Below, piece by piece: positions 25,581 to 34,274 of a stretch of DNA of 64,000 nt. Position 1 is the stretch's first letter. Every line of letters begins with the position of its first letter. Source of the DNA: Candidatus Electrothrix scaldis (GTDB lineage Bacteria; Desulfobacterota; Desulfobulbia; Desulfobulbales; Desulfobulbaceae); assembly GCA_033584155.1 (NCBI GenBank), contig CP138355.1, forward strand, positions 2,985,826 through 3,049,825, given 5' to 3'. The position numbers and the translations under genes were made by a program. Under the pieces are notes generated by a model, which worked only from the letters and a program-made list of their open reading frames with translations, ran no database searches and had not been told where the DNA came from.

Positions 25581-28500
25581 ATGGCACAGAAGGCTAAGAA
25601 AAAAAAGATGTTGAAGTTTAAGGAGCTGCTTCCCGGCGGTCAAACAATTCGAAATAAGCTGCTTTTTTGGCTTCTGATTATCTCATTGGTGCCGATGGCG
25701 GTTATTGGTTTTGTTAGTTATAAATACTCTTCATCCTCATTACAGCGCCAGTCTTTTGAGCAGTTGGAGACGACGCTGGCCTTCCAGTATCAGGCTTTGC
25801 AGCGGTATTTTGATGAGCAAGCGAGAAAACTGGAGAATATCTCTGGTAATATGCGAGCATTCCAGGAAGAGGCGTATACAAAGCTGACAGCTGTTCGGTC
25901 GCTGCAAAAGAAACAGGTTACATCCTATTTTAAGATGCGCTTTGAAGACGTACAGATGTTCGGTCAAAGCCCGCAACAGCAAGAGACCTTTAGTGAGCTT
26001 TTAAAACAGCCGACTCTTGAACCAAAGGCAGACTTTGTGGAGTTTGTGGAAGACTGGCTCTCAAAACGAGACTTTTATTCGTTGACCCTGCTTAATCAGG
26101 ATGGGAATGTTGTTTTTTCAACAGATAGGAACATTGAGCGTGGTGCCACAATTCAGGAGGGTACCGCTGAGTGGGAAGCTGTCCAGAAAGGTATGCTGGA
26201 AACTCGTTTTATAGATTATCGCCTTTCTTCTTATTTTACCCTGAAGCATGTTGCGTATTTCTCTACCCCCATGTTCAGTGCAGATCAACCTCCTGGCCTC
26301 TTACTCTTTCGTCTTCAGGATAATGCCTTGGATAGTATTATGAAAGATACTATTGGACTGGGTGAGACGGGTGAGACTTATATGGTGGGTATGGACGGTA
26401 TGTTTCGTTCTAACTCTCGCCACTTTGATGAGCCGACAATTGCCAACCCTTCCTTTCTGGTGGATACAGAAAGTATTGTTTATGCGTTGGCTGGAGAGGA
26501 TGGAGAGGCGACGGTTGTCAACTATCGCGGTGAAAATGTGCTGTCAGCTTATACAGCGGTTAGTCTCTATGGGGCGACTTGGGTTCTCATGGTTGAGATT
26601 GACCAGGGGGAGGCGGTTATTCCCCGGGTTGAAGAGGGGGAGGCAGATCTCCTCACCCAGCTTGCGCAAACCTATAACTTTTCCGACCTCTACCTTGTTT
26701 CTACTGATGGCTATATTTTTGCATCAGCCCAACAAAAAAAGGATTATCTGACCAACATTTTGACGGGGCCATATTCCGACTCCATGTTTAATAAGGTTGT
26801 TCAGGAAGTTGCTGAAACCAAGGAAATGGCGATCAGTGACTATGCCTTTTATGAGCCTGCTGGAGGTGAAGCAGAGGCCTTTATGGCTGTTCCGGTAATG
26901 AACCGGGATGCAATTTCTATGATTGTTGTTTTGCAGATCTCCAACGCACCAATTAATGAGATCATGAGTATTCGTCAGAGTTTTGAAAAGGAATCTGGTC
27001 AAGTTGCTTTGAAAGACGATGCTGAGCTGAATAATATCGCTACCTATTTGATTGGCCCAGATAAATTGTGGCGTTCCGAGGCAAGCGACGCAAAAAAATA
27101 TCAAGTGAGCTCTACTTTGTTGAATCCTAAAGCTAAAGTAGATACAGAGCCTGTTCAACAGGCTCTTGCGGGTAAGAGTGACACTAAAATTACCACAAAT
27201 AGTCTGGGTGAAAAGGTTTTGACCTCTTGGGCACCGGTTCGATATAAGGGCCTTAAATGGGCGCTTATCAGTGAGGTTCCTGAGGAAGTGGTTGCCCGAC
27301 CTGTTCTTCAGTTGCTCAAAATCGTAGGATTGTTGGCTGTTGTCGCAGCAGCAGCAGTTATCATGGTCAGTTTGCGGGTTGCTGGTGGTGTGACTGAGCA
27401 GGTTGACGAGATTATGCAGGGTATTGCCAAAGTTGAGAAAGGTGAATACGGCGAGCAGGTTAAGGTGACCAGTGAGGACGAGCTCGGTCGAATGGCTGCT
27501 TCCTTTAACCAGATGACAACAACTATTCAGGATCTTACCGAATCCAGGCAGAAGGAGCATGATGAGCTCCAGGATTCTATTATTCGCCTGCTTGAGGAAA
27601 TTACCGAGCTGGCAGACGGTGACTTGAGTATTCGTGCTACGGTTACCGAGGACGTTATCGGTACCCTGGCTGATTCCTTGAACTTGATGCTTGAGGAGCT
27701 TGGAATGGCGTTTGAGCGTATTAAACAATCTGCGGAGCAGGTTGGTTCTACAGCGAATATTCTGAGTGCATCAACAGGAGAGCTTGCTGGTCAGAATAAT
27801 AATCAGGCAACTATGATTAATGACGCTGTACAGGAAATTAATCTCTTGACCAAGGCCATTAGGGATGCCGCAGACCAGGCAAACCAGTCAGCAAGCTTCT
27901 CCAGAGAGTCCAGTCAGGTTGCTGTTGAGGGTGCGAAAGCCGTACGCGAAACCAGCCACGCAATGGAGGCTATTCGAGGTAACGTGCAAAATACAGCCCG
28001 CTCTATTAAGCGCCTTGGCGAGAGTTCCCAAGAGATCAGCGACTTCGCTCGGACCATTAATGAGATTTCCGACCGTACTTCCATCCTGGCCCTGAATGCC
28101 TCTATTCAGGCGGCAGCAGCTGGTGAGGAAGGACGCGGTTTTGCGGTTGTTGCTGAGGAAATTCAACGTCTTGCTGAGCGTGCCGCTGTTTCAACCCGAC
28201 AGATTGAAACATTGATTAAGAACATTCTTGGCGAGATTACAGAGGCTGGTATCAGCATGGATGCCAGTATTCAGGAAGTGGTTCAAGGAACCAAGCTTTC
28301 TCAAAATGCTCTTGCCCGTCTGGATGAAATTACCAATCGTTCCAATGAGGTTTTTGAGTTGATTCAGGGTGTTGCTTCTTCTGCGCAGCAGCAGGCAGAT
28401 ACAACAGCTATTCTGGCTACATCAATGGGCGAGATTGGAACAATCAGTTTGGAAACAGCAGAAGAAGCGATGGGCGCTTCTGTTTCCATGCAGGAAATGG

Positions 28501-28610
28501 CCGTTATGGGCGAAGACATGCTCCAAGCTGTTGCTACCTTTAAGCTGAAGTCTGAAGCGCAGGCTGATGATGCAGCTGATGTCCTGGAGGCTGAGGCCTT
28601 TGATGCCTAA
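25581..28610 (+). CDS. Large methyl-accepting chemoreceptor (PilJ position)
   Basis: A 1009-residue transmembrane chemoreceptor. The start is the ATG at 25581, with AAAGGAG four bases before it; an upstream in-frame TTG has no such site. Layout: basic N-terminus, TM1 at about 25-45, a roughly 530-residue periplasmic part that looks like two successive Cache-type modules, TM2 at about 578-600, a HAMP domain, a second HAMP-like unit (ELADGDLSIRATV), and the signalling domain with tip AGEEGRGFAVVAEEIQRLAER near residue 846. PilJ of Pseudomonas has a small helical sensor instead, so this receptor probably binds a small ligand. It follows the CheA/CheW genes and precedes a binding-protein gene. 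Confidence 0.92.
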   Translation: MAQKAKKKKMLKFKELLPGGQTIRNKLLFWLLIISLVPMAVIGFVSYKYSSSSLQRQSFEQLETTLAFQYQALQRYFDEQARKLENISGNMRAFQEEAYTKLTAVRSLQKKQVTSYFKMRFEDVQMFGQSPQQQETFSELLKQPTLEPKADFVEFVEDWLSKRDFYSLTLLNQDGNVVFSTDRNIERGATIQEGTAEWEAVQKGMLETRFIDYRLSSYFTLKHVAYFSTPMFSADQPPGLLLFRLQDNALDSIMKDTIGLGETGETYMVGMDGMFRSNSRHFDEPTIANPSFLVDTESIVYALAGEDGEATVVNYRGENVLSAYTAVSLYGATWVLMVEIDQGEAVIPRVEEGEADLLTQLAQTYNFSDLYLVSTDGYIFASAQQKKDYLTNILTGPYSDSMFNKVVQEVAETKEMAISDYAFYEPAGGEAEAFMAVPVMNRDAISMIVVLQISNAPINEIMSIRQSFEKESGQVALKDDAELNNIATYLIGPDKLWRSEASDAKKYQVSSTLLNPKAKVDTEPVQQALAGKSDTKITTNSLGEKVLTSWAPVRYKGLKWALISEVPEEVVARPVLQLLKIVGLLAVVAAAAVIMVSLRVAGGVTEQVDEIMQGIAKVEKGEYGEQVKVTSEDELGRMAASFNQMTTTIQDLTESRQKEHDELQDSIIRLLEEITELADGDLSIRATVTEDVIGTLADSLNLMLEELGMAFERIKQSAEQVGSTANILSASTGELAGQNNNQATMINDAVQEINLLTKAIRDAADQANQSASFSRESSQVAVEGAKAVRETSHAMEAIRGNVQNTARSIKRLGESSQEISDFARTINEISDRTSILALNASIQAAAAGEEGRGFAVVAEEIQRLAERAAVSTRQIETLIKNILGEITEAGISMDASIQEVVQGTKLSQNALARLDEITNRSNEVFELIQGVASSAQQQADTTAILATSMGEIGTISLETAEEAMGASVSMQEMAVMGEDMLQAVATFKLKSEAQADDAADVLEAEAFDA

Positions 28611-28706
28611 TTCATGATGCCTCATGATGCTTGAGTTTTGCAGGACTATTGAGGCTATAAGTCCACGCAAAAAAGTGATAATCGAATAACTGAAAGGGTT
28701 GAAAGA

Positions 28707-29906
28707 ATGAAAAAAAACAGATGGAATATTCTGTGGGGCTGCTGCCTCTGTCTCGCTACAGCTTTACCCGGACAAAGTGAGGCAGCTGTGAAACTCGGCC
28801 AATCCTGCGCATTGACAGGGGCCACTGCACAGCTTGGGCAAGAAATGAATAAAGGCGCAATGGCCTACTTTACAGCACATGCTGCTGGTGAGATTGAGTT
28901 GCTCGTGGAAGATGACGGGTATGAACCAATACGCTGCGAGGAGAACACCGAAAACTTTTTGAGTAATGGGGTTGATGCGCTGTTTGGTTATGTGGGAACA
29001 CCTACAGCAAAAGTTGCTGTAGCCTTGTCAACAAAAAATAATGCCATATTTTTTGCTCCTCTTACAGGAGCCAACTTCCTGAGCGATACTGAGAAAAACC
29101 CCTTTTCTTTTGCAGTACGATCAAGCTATGAAGCTGAAATCGAAGGCATGATTCGGCACTTAAAAGAGGATTTGGGGATCACACGGATTGGGCTTTTTGT
29201 CCAGCGTGATGCCTTTGGTATGGATGGAACCCGAGCTGCTGTCCAAGCGCAAGAAAAGATCGGAGGAATTGAGATTGTACCACCTGTGCCTAAATTACCG
29301 GGTGCAGAAAGCTCTATGGATGAACAGAATGCGTTCTGGAAAAGCGTGCCGAATTACCGGAGAAATACAGTTTCCGTTGGAGAGGCTGTACGTCAAGTCA
29401 GAGGTCAGGCTGTTGAGGCTATTATTCTTATAGGTACTGGCAGGGCTTGTTCCCTTGCCATTAGTCAATGGCATAAGATGGGGTTCAACGTTCCCATGCT
29501 CAGCATCTCTTCAGTCGGGTCTTATTCTTTGGCCGAACGAGTGAAAGGAACGGAGAATGTTTATATTAGTCAGGTTATGCCGGATCCCTGGGATAGCTCC
29601 CTTCCTCTGGTGAAGCAATATCAGCAAGATATGGGTGCCGCAGAATACGGTTTTTATAGCTTGGAGGGATATTTAAGCGCTAAAGTTTTTCATCAGGCTT
29701 TACAAAGAGTGCAAGGGGATGTGACTCCAGCAAGCTTAAAGGAAGCTATAGAGTCTATGTCAAAATATGATGCTGGGGGGATTACTCTTTCTTTTGGCAA
29801 AGACGATCATCGAGGTATGGATTCAATTTATCTGACAAAGATCGATAGAACGGATAAGGATATAAAGTTCACGGTTGTTGATACATTATCACCTATAAAG
29901 AAGTAA
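28707..29906 (+). CDS. Orphan branched-chain-type periplasmic binding protein
   Basis: A 399-residue type I periplasmic binding protein (LivJ-like, Peripla_BP_6). A signal peptide ends near SEAA (about residue 26). It is followed by VKLGQSCALTGATAQLGQEM, DGYEPIRCEENTENFL and GYVGTPTAKVAVALS, the family's first-lobe signature. No permease or ATPase gene is nearby, so it is unlikely to serve a transporter encoded here. It lies 96 bases after the chemoreceptor gene on the same strand and ahead of a terminator. This suggests that it presents a ligand to that receptor, as some binding proteins do. The ligand cannot be read from sequence. Confidence 0.85.
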   Translation: MKKNRWNILWGCCLCLATALPGQSEAAVKLGQSCALTGATAQLGQEMNKGAMAYFTAHAAGEIELLVEDDGYEPIRCEENTENFLSNGVDALFGYVGTPTAKVAVALSTKNNAIFFAPLTGANFLSDTEKNPFSFAVRSSYEAEIEGMIRHLKEDLGITRIGLFVQRDAFGMDGTRAAVQAQEKIGGIEIVPPVPKLPGAESSMDEQNAFWKSVPNYRRNTVSVGEAVRQVRGQAVEAIILIGTGRACSLAISQWHKMGFNVPMLSISSVGSYSLAERVKGTENVYISQVMPDPWDSSLPLVKQYQQDMGAAEYGFYSLEGYLSAKVFHQALQRVQGDVTPASLKEAIESMSKYDAGGITLSFGKDDHRGMDSIYLTKIDRTDKDIKFTVVDTLSPIKK

Positions 29907-30002
29907 TTCTATATTGAGAAATGTTTGCATCAGAAAGATATTCATTATAGAATACCTTTCATACCGGGTACGGCAACGTCGCGGAATTCTATTCTGATTT
30001 AG

Positions 30003-30036
30003 AAAAACCGACCCCTTTTGGGATCGGTTTTTTTTG
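30003..30036 (+). terminator. Rho-independent terminator of chemosensory cluster
   Basis: AACCGAcCCC pairs across a TTTT loop with GGGaTCGGTT, one mismatch, followed by a run of T. It lies 100 bases after the binding-protein gene. Confidence 0.85.
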
Positions 30037-30077
30037 TTTAAAATGAGCTAACTGTAAAAAAAAGGAAGGTCAGTAAT

Positions 30078-30392
30078 ATGAAAAAGCAAAATTGTTGGGA
30101 AGCAAAAAAGTGCGGGCGCGAGGTCAATGGAATACGCGCGGATGAGTTTGGCGTGTGTCCAGCTGCTGAAGAGGGAAGGGCAGATGGAATTCATGAGGGA
30201 GTGAATGCAGGCCGTTGTTGCTGGGTAATCGCTGGAACTTTGTGTAAGGGCGCTGTTGCCCAGGGATCTTATATGGAGAAGTTCAGTGGAGATTGTCAGA
30301 AATGTGATTTCTATGCCAGTGTTAAACGGGAAGAGGAACCAAATTTTAAGATCGGACTGAGTATCATGAAAGAACTACGGCAAAAAGGATAA
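30078..30392 (+). CDS. Two-CW cysteine-rich protein
   Basis: A 104-residue cytoplasmic protein with eight Cys: NCWEAKKCGRE at the N-terminus, then Cys27, CCW (47-49), Cys56 and a CQKC pair (73-76). The paired Cys-Trp elements match the small Two-CW domain family, often found in Desulfobacterota as single-domain proteins or attached to chemoreceptors and receiver proteins. The Cys set probably binds a metal or Fe-S centre. It lies after the terminator of the chemosensory cluster, with AAAGGAAGG upstream of the ATG, so it likely has its own transcript. Confidence 0.8.
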   Translation: MKKQNCWEAKKCGREVNGIRADEFGVCPAAEEGRADGIHEGVNAGRCCWVIAGTLCKGAVAQGSYMEKFSGDCQKCDFYASVKREEEPNFKIGLSIMKELRQKG

Positions 30393-30558
30393 AGGATCCT
30401 TGTACCACTTCCGCTAAGTTTTGCCCTATACCTTTCAGCAAATAGCAAATCATATTTCATGCATCTTCTCAAGCCTATCCGAGAAGATTGGAGTCGAGAC
30501 AGAGGACAATATTCATGGAAATGGTATGAGCGTCATTGTTCTGATCCTGAGACAAGTA

Positions 30559-30588
30559 AAGCCCTACCGGCCTTGGCCGATAGGGCTT
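30559..30588. terminator. Hairpin after the PilJ-like pair
   Basis: AAGCCCTA pairs with TAGGGCTT, with an inner GGCC/GGCC stem. It lies 75 bases beyond the stop of the minus-strand gene at 30663. T-tails are weak on both strands (TTTACTTG on the minus strand), so the terminator call is tentative. Confidence 0.5.
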
Positions 30589-30662
30589 ATTGATTTCCTT
30601 CTTGTCGGAGAAGAAGGATGTAAGTCAGAGAGCAGCTTTTTTCTTATGCTTAAGTTGTGGCC

Positions 30663-31457
30663 TTAAATCGCATTGTTGTGGTGAAAATCCTCCAATACCT
30701 TGAGTTCTTTTTCCAGTTTTTCAACGGAGGCCAGAACAATCACGGGCAAGGCGCCTTTTTCGACATCAATAAAGAATTCTTTGGCTACCGGCCAGAATTC
30801 GTTAATTTTATTTCGGCTCTCTAAGGTGCCATCCGCATATTTAGTATATGTGTTGACTTGAGCCAAGGTAACTTCAAAATCCTGCACAGCCTGTTTCAAC
30901 TGCACCACATTATTATAGTCATCAAAACCTGCCTGATAGGCAATGTAAAATTTGTTAATTCTTTCCAGAAGAAAAAGCAGTTCCTCTGTTGCAACGAGCA
31001 TACCTTCTTCGCTATTCTGTTTATGCATATGCTGCTTGGCAACCAACTCCGCACCTTCCAGCAGGGACTCGCTGTAATCAATCATCAATGCCCCGTTATC
31101 TTTGCTGTAGGGAGCATCGACAAGGCCGAAGAGCTCTTCCAGGGTATATTCAAGATAGACAACAATATTTTGTTCTTCCTTGTTGCTCTCTTTCAGCCCG
31201 TCCTTAATGATAATCAGATCTTTCTTCAAACGGGCAAGACTTGTTTTCAAATCCTCGCTTGCTCGGTCCGACCGAACCGCCTGTTGCTTATAAAAATACG
31301 CTTTGGCTATCTCCTGACTGGAAAATCTGACATTTTCAGCGGACTCTACAGTCAGCAGGTCATGGTTCGTGTCCGCAGCAAATACCGGGCTAACATATAA
31401 TGCGCAGACGATACCAGCTGCTACATACTTCAGTGTCTTCTTGATGGTCAATTTCAT
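30663..31457 (-). CDS. Periplasmic PilJ/NarX-like helical protein, second of pair
   Basis: A 264-residue exported protein with a signal peptide cut near VFAAD. The mature chain is almost entirely helical. VESAENVRFSSQEIAKAYFY and the later FYIAYQ region resemble the type IV pilus PilJ / NarX four-helix sensor module, where a conserved helix carries a GRQRMLSQR-type motif; here it is degenerate. There is no membrane anchor or signalling domain after the leader. The start ATG overlaps the stop of the upstream gene (ATGA), with GGAGG in that gene's last codons, so the two are co-translated. Function unknown; a soluble ligand sensor or decoy for a receptor is possible. Confidence 0.7.
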   Translation of the reverse strand: MKLTIKKTLKYVAAGIVCALYVSPVFAADTNHDLLTVESAENVRFSSQEIAKAYFYKQQAVRSDRASEDLKTSLARLKKDLIIIKDGLKESNKEEQNIVVYLEYTLEELFGLVDAPYSKDNGALMIDYSESLLEGAELVAKQHMHKQNSEEGMLVATEELLFLLERINKFYIAYQAGFDDYNNVVQLKQAVQDFEVTLAQVNTYTKYADGTLESRNKINEFWPVAKEFFIDVEKGALPVIVLASVEKLEKELKVLEDFHHNNAI

Positions 31458-32371
31458 GATTTGATTCCTCCATTTACATGTATAATTCCGGTGATTACTC
31501 TAAAGATTTCGCCTGCTGTTTTTTCATCAGCAACAGGTGTGAAATAGCCAGATACCATGCCTTCAACCAGTTTTTCCTCTTTATCCAGAATGGAACGAAG
31601 TTCTGCGAATATCTTGTTTGCCATTTTCGCTGCTGCCGAGGGCATAAAGCGACCTGAGTCACTTTTTGCCATAACACTGAAGCTGATGAATTCCTTTTCA
31701 ACGCCTTTCAGCTTGTCCTTGATCTCCTTTGAAACAAGTTTTTCGTCAGCTTCAAGAAGTTCCTTGTAGATTTTTTCTGTTTGATCGACAACCTGCTTCA
31801 ACTCTGTTTCGTAATCAGGGTCAGCAGTTCCCCAGGCCTTCATCAAATAGAGTGCTGCAAGGCGTTGTGATTCCATGCCAAGCTCGGCGACGAGGACCAC
31901 CTGATGCTCTCCTTCTATGCCAGTGTCCTTGGCGATATCTTCTGCTACTTCCTCGCAGCGGGTTGTGAATTTTTCAACCATCTTACGGAGGTCATGCATT
32001 TTGCTTTTTTCAGGTGTTTTTTCGAACTCGGGTTTAATGGCGTGCCAGGATTTTTCTATTTCAATAATCTCGCCAGCCAATTTTTCATTCTGTTTATGTC
32101 CTTCAAGATCCTTGATCTCTTTCTCCATAAGCTCCAGGTTCTCTTTCAGATCTTTAGCCGGGTCTTGATATTGAACCCCCATGCCGACGAGGGCATAATC
32201 TTTTAAGAGCCGGTTGGCTTGCATACAGATATCAGCCATTTCATGTACATCTTCCGCTGAGGCATTGGCTGATACCTCAGTACAGAAAAATAAAGTTATG
32301 ACGGCTGTCAAGGTGAGTAAATATCTGGCTGGCAGATAGATAAGTTTTTTTTTCGTCAATTGTTGTTGCAT
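31454..32371 (-). CDS. Periplasmic PilJ/NarX-like helical protein, first of pair
   Basis: A 305-residue exported protein. An AGAAGGAGAA site precedes the ATG. The signal peptide spans about residues 18-40 (cut near VSANA). The mature part holds two helical bundles: ADICMQANRLLKDYALVGMG with DPAKDLKENLELMEKEI, and VAELGMESQRLAALYLMKAWG. Both fit the PilJ N-terminal four-helix module (helix, about 20-residue spacer, DPxxxLKxxxxxFE-like helix). No TM segment follows the leader, so it is soluble or peripheral in the periplasm. It is preceded by a 390-base leader containing a GEMM-type riboswitch, and is coupled to the next gene by ATGA. Confidence 0.75.
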   Translation of the reverse strand: MQQQLTKKKLIYLPARYLLTLTAVITLFFCTEVSANASAEDVHEMADICMQANRLLKDYALVGMGVQYQDPAKDLKENLELMEKEIKDLEGHKQNEKLAGEIIEIEKSWHAIKPEFEKTPEKSKMHDLRKMVEKFTTRCEEVAEDIAKDTGIEGEHQVVLVAELGMESQRLAALYLMKAWGTADPDYETELKQVVDQTEKIYKELLEADEKLVSKEIKDKLKGVEKEFISFSVMAKSDSGRFMPSAAAKMANKIFAELRSILDKEEKLVEGMVSGYFTPVADEKTAGEIFRVITGIIHVNGGIKS

Positions 32372-32760
32372 GAGTTTCTCCTTCTTGTTTAATACTTGAT
32401 CTTGTTACAAAATATTTGGCAGGTGTTTTGTGAAAACAGAGAACGATGGAATCGCTCATATTTCTCACATAATGTTTTTCCCGCGTTGCTGAAGGTAATT
32501 TTTAGCTGTCCATTATTATTTCTATGGACGAGCCAAGCTTCAGGTTATCGCTGATGCTGAATATGCGAAGAAGTATAGTGGTGAGAAAAATAAGGTGATT
32601 AAATGAAAGTTCGTGTTATTCGAGTGGGGAGTAGCTATCAGTGCTTTTATGCACACTAACCACAAGGGAGCAGAATTTAACGCAGAAGAGAGGGTAGAGC
32701 TGTATTGGGATGTACTTTTTGCGAAGTTCATAATATATTTTCTGATCAGAAGTAAAAGGA

Positions 32761-32831
32761 GGTAACCCGGCTATCTCGCAGTTGAGACCCGTGGCTTTCC
32801 GACACCGCCTCACGACGGTTGTGGCTTTATC
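32761..32831 (-). ncRNA. GEMM-I-type cyclic dinucleotide riboswitch
   Basis: Reading the minus strand, the element has closing strands GATAA and TTACC (one mismatch), then a P2 stem ACCGUC/GGCGGU capped by the GNRA tetraloop GUGA (32804-32819). Next come the junction CGGAAAGCC, P3 GUCUC/GAGAU, and the 3' signature AGCCGGGUUACC. This order, the tetraloop and the AGCCGGGUU receptor side match the GEMM-I (c-di-GMP-I) architecture. The CGGAAAGCC junction is closer to the Geobacter GEMM-Ib variants that sense cyclic AMP-GMP. It is oriented toward the PilJ-like genes. Which dinucleotide binds, and where the expression platform is, cannot be settled here. Confidence 0.75.
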
Positions 32832-32895
32832 AACTCTCCGGTTCTGACCGGAAAGCGAAGTCTGTTTATGTATAGACTTCTTTAATTTACAAGGG

Positions 32896-32923
32896 AATAT
32901 ACAGCTTTTTTTTTCTCTGTCAA
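32896..32923 (-). promoter_or_regulatory. Sigma70 promoter of riboswitch transcript
   Basis: On the minus strand TTGACA (32918-32923) and TATATT (32896-32901) are 16 bases apart. Transcription would start near 32888 and run into the GEMM-like aptamer. Confidence 0.6.
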
Positions 32924-33230
32924 TATTTTTTCAATAAAAATGAATAGTTACCTGTGAAGTGTTATTTGTTAGAGTTACCTTGTGGTGAAAAATAGGAGTG
33001 TTTGTCTGTAATTATTTTACTTGTTGTAATTAAAGAAAATTATTTTAATTTTGTCAGCCGTTTGCTTTTTTAGTGCCTTGAAATTATTATTTTTTATTTT
33101 TGTTTTTTTGTGGTATATATCTTGTCTGTTTTTTTAAGAAGTGGAAATCCATATGTACATGTGAGAAGAGGGATTTCTTCCCTGCTGGTATATGGAATAT
33201 ATTGTTCGTACTGTTGAGCGAGGTGCCTCT

Positions 33231-34274
33231 ATGAGCTGTTCTTTAACATTGAGCCGGATGTTTCTTGTTGGATTTGATGGCGATGCGCTTGAGCAAGGGC
33301 ATTGGCTGAGAAAAGCCCTGAAGAGTTCTCCACCGGCTGGTGTTATTCTCTTTGATCGAAATATTGATGGCAGTGTGCAGAATTTCTGCTCACCGCAACA
33401 ACTCAAGGAATTAACGACGGCGCTGGAAAAAATATCAAATGGCCCTTTGCTGATTGCTGTGGATCAGGAGGGAGGGAGGGTTTGCAGGCTCAAGGAACAG
33501 AACGGTTTTTTGCCGACAAAAACAGCGGCTGATCTTGGGTTACAGGATCCTGGAGAAGCAACTTTTCCGGCAGCTGAGGCCATAGCCGCAGAGCTGGCTG
33601 AATGCGGCATTAACCTGAATTTGGCCCCGGTTGCGGATGTTAATCTGAATCCTGACAATCCAATCATTGCTCAATATGAGCGCAGTTTTGCCGCAGATCC
33701 AGATACTGTTGCTGCCCATTGTCAGGCTTTTATTCAGGCGCATCATAAATACGGTGTAGCCTGCTGCTTGAAGCATTTTCCTGGACATGGCAGTGCTTCT
33801 GGAGATTCACACCTTGGTTTTGTTGATATCAGCAAGGACTGGCAGGAAGAGGAACTGAGGCCTTATAAAAAGATGATAGGGCAGGGTATTGTTGATGCCA
33901 TTATGACGGCACATGTGGTGCATTACGGGCTGGACCCGTCAGGGCTGCCAGCTACCTTGTCACCTCTTATGATTGACAGTATGCTTCGCGAAACCTTGGG
34001 CTATAATGGCGTTGTCATAACAGATGACTTGCAGATGAAGGCTATAGCTTCGCATTACGGTTTTCAGGAGGCTGTTCAGCGTGCAGTGCTTGCCGGAACA
34101 GACCTCCTGATTGTGGGGAATAATTTAGAGCGTAACCCTGATGCACTTGAGCTGGGTGTACAGGCTGTTCAGGAACTCCTGGACCAGGGCAAGGTCAGTG
34201 AGGAACGCATTCTTGCCTCATTGCGGCGCATTGATCTCCTGCTCCAATTCGTCACTCGGCGAGAGAAGCTCTAA
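33231..34274 (+). CDS. nagZ: Beta-N-acetylhexosaminidase, GH3 (NagZ)
   Basis: Glycoside hydrolase family 3 enzyme that removes GlcNAc from 1,6-anhydromuropeptides in cell-wall recycling. Motifs in order: DQEGGRVCRLKE, LNLAPVADVN, CCLKHFPGHGSASGDSHLG (the NagZ-type His loop) and VVITDDLQMKAI with the nucleophile Asp. No signal peptide, as expected for cytoplasmic NagZ. The ATG at 33231 is preferred because a GAGG lies upstream and the family N-terminus begins there; an ATG 13 codons earlier (33192) has no ribosome site. It gives 347 residues, the usual length. The last 57 bases overlap the end of the opposing gene. Confidence 0.92.
   Translation: MSCSLTLSRMFLVGFDGDALEQGHWLRKALKSSPPAGVILFDRNIDGSVQNFCSPQQLKELTTALEKISNGPLLIAVDQEGGRVCRLKEQNGFLPTKTAADLGLQDPGEATFPAAEAIAAELAECGINLNLAPVADVNLNPDNPIIAQYERSFAADPDTVAAHCQAFIQAHHKYGVACCLKHFPGHGSASGDSHLGFVDISKDWQEEELRPYKKMIGQGIVDAIMTAHVVHYGLDPSGLPATLSPLMIDSMLRETLGYNGVVITDDLQMKAIASHYGFQEAVQRAVLAGTDLLIVGNNLERNPDALELGVQAVQELLDQGKVSEERILASLRRIDLLLQFVTRREKL

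Larger units (their letters stand above)
32372..33230. other. Leader and intergenic region, 859 bp
   Basis: On the minus strand it holds a sigma70 promoter (32896-32923), a GEMM-like aptamer (32761-32831) and about 390 bases of leader before the PilJ-like gene. Two short hairpins (GAAGTCT/AGACTTC at 32857-32880 and CCGG/CCGG at 32838-32851) lie between promoter and aptamer. The stretch 32935-33190 is very AT-rich and appears to serve both directions. No supported gene is present; the short ORFs here lack start signals. Confidence 0.65.

Noticed and set aside
26724-27728. Minus-strand ORF of 334 codons inside the chemoreceptor gene
   Set aside because: Shadow frame of a well-supported gene; unnatural composition.
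30421-30666. 81-codon plus-strand ORF after the Two-CW gene
   Set aside because: No ribosome site, overlaps a hairpin and the end of the opposing gene, and its translation is not protein-like.
32520-32660. Short plus-strand ORFs with coding-like composition (one ending AEYAKKYSGEKNKVIK, overlapped by an ATGA start)
   Set aside because: At most 36 codons, no start or ribosome site for the first; they lie in the antisense leader. Possible gene relic, not supported.
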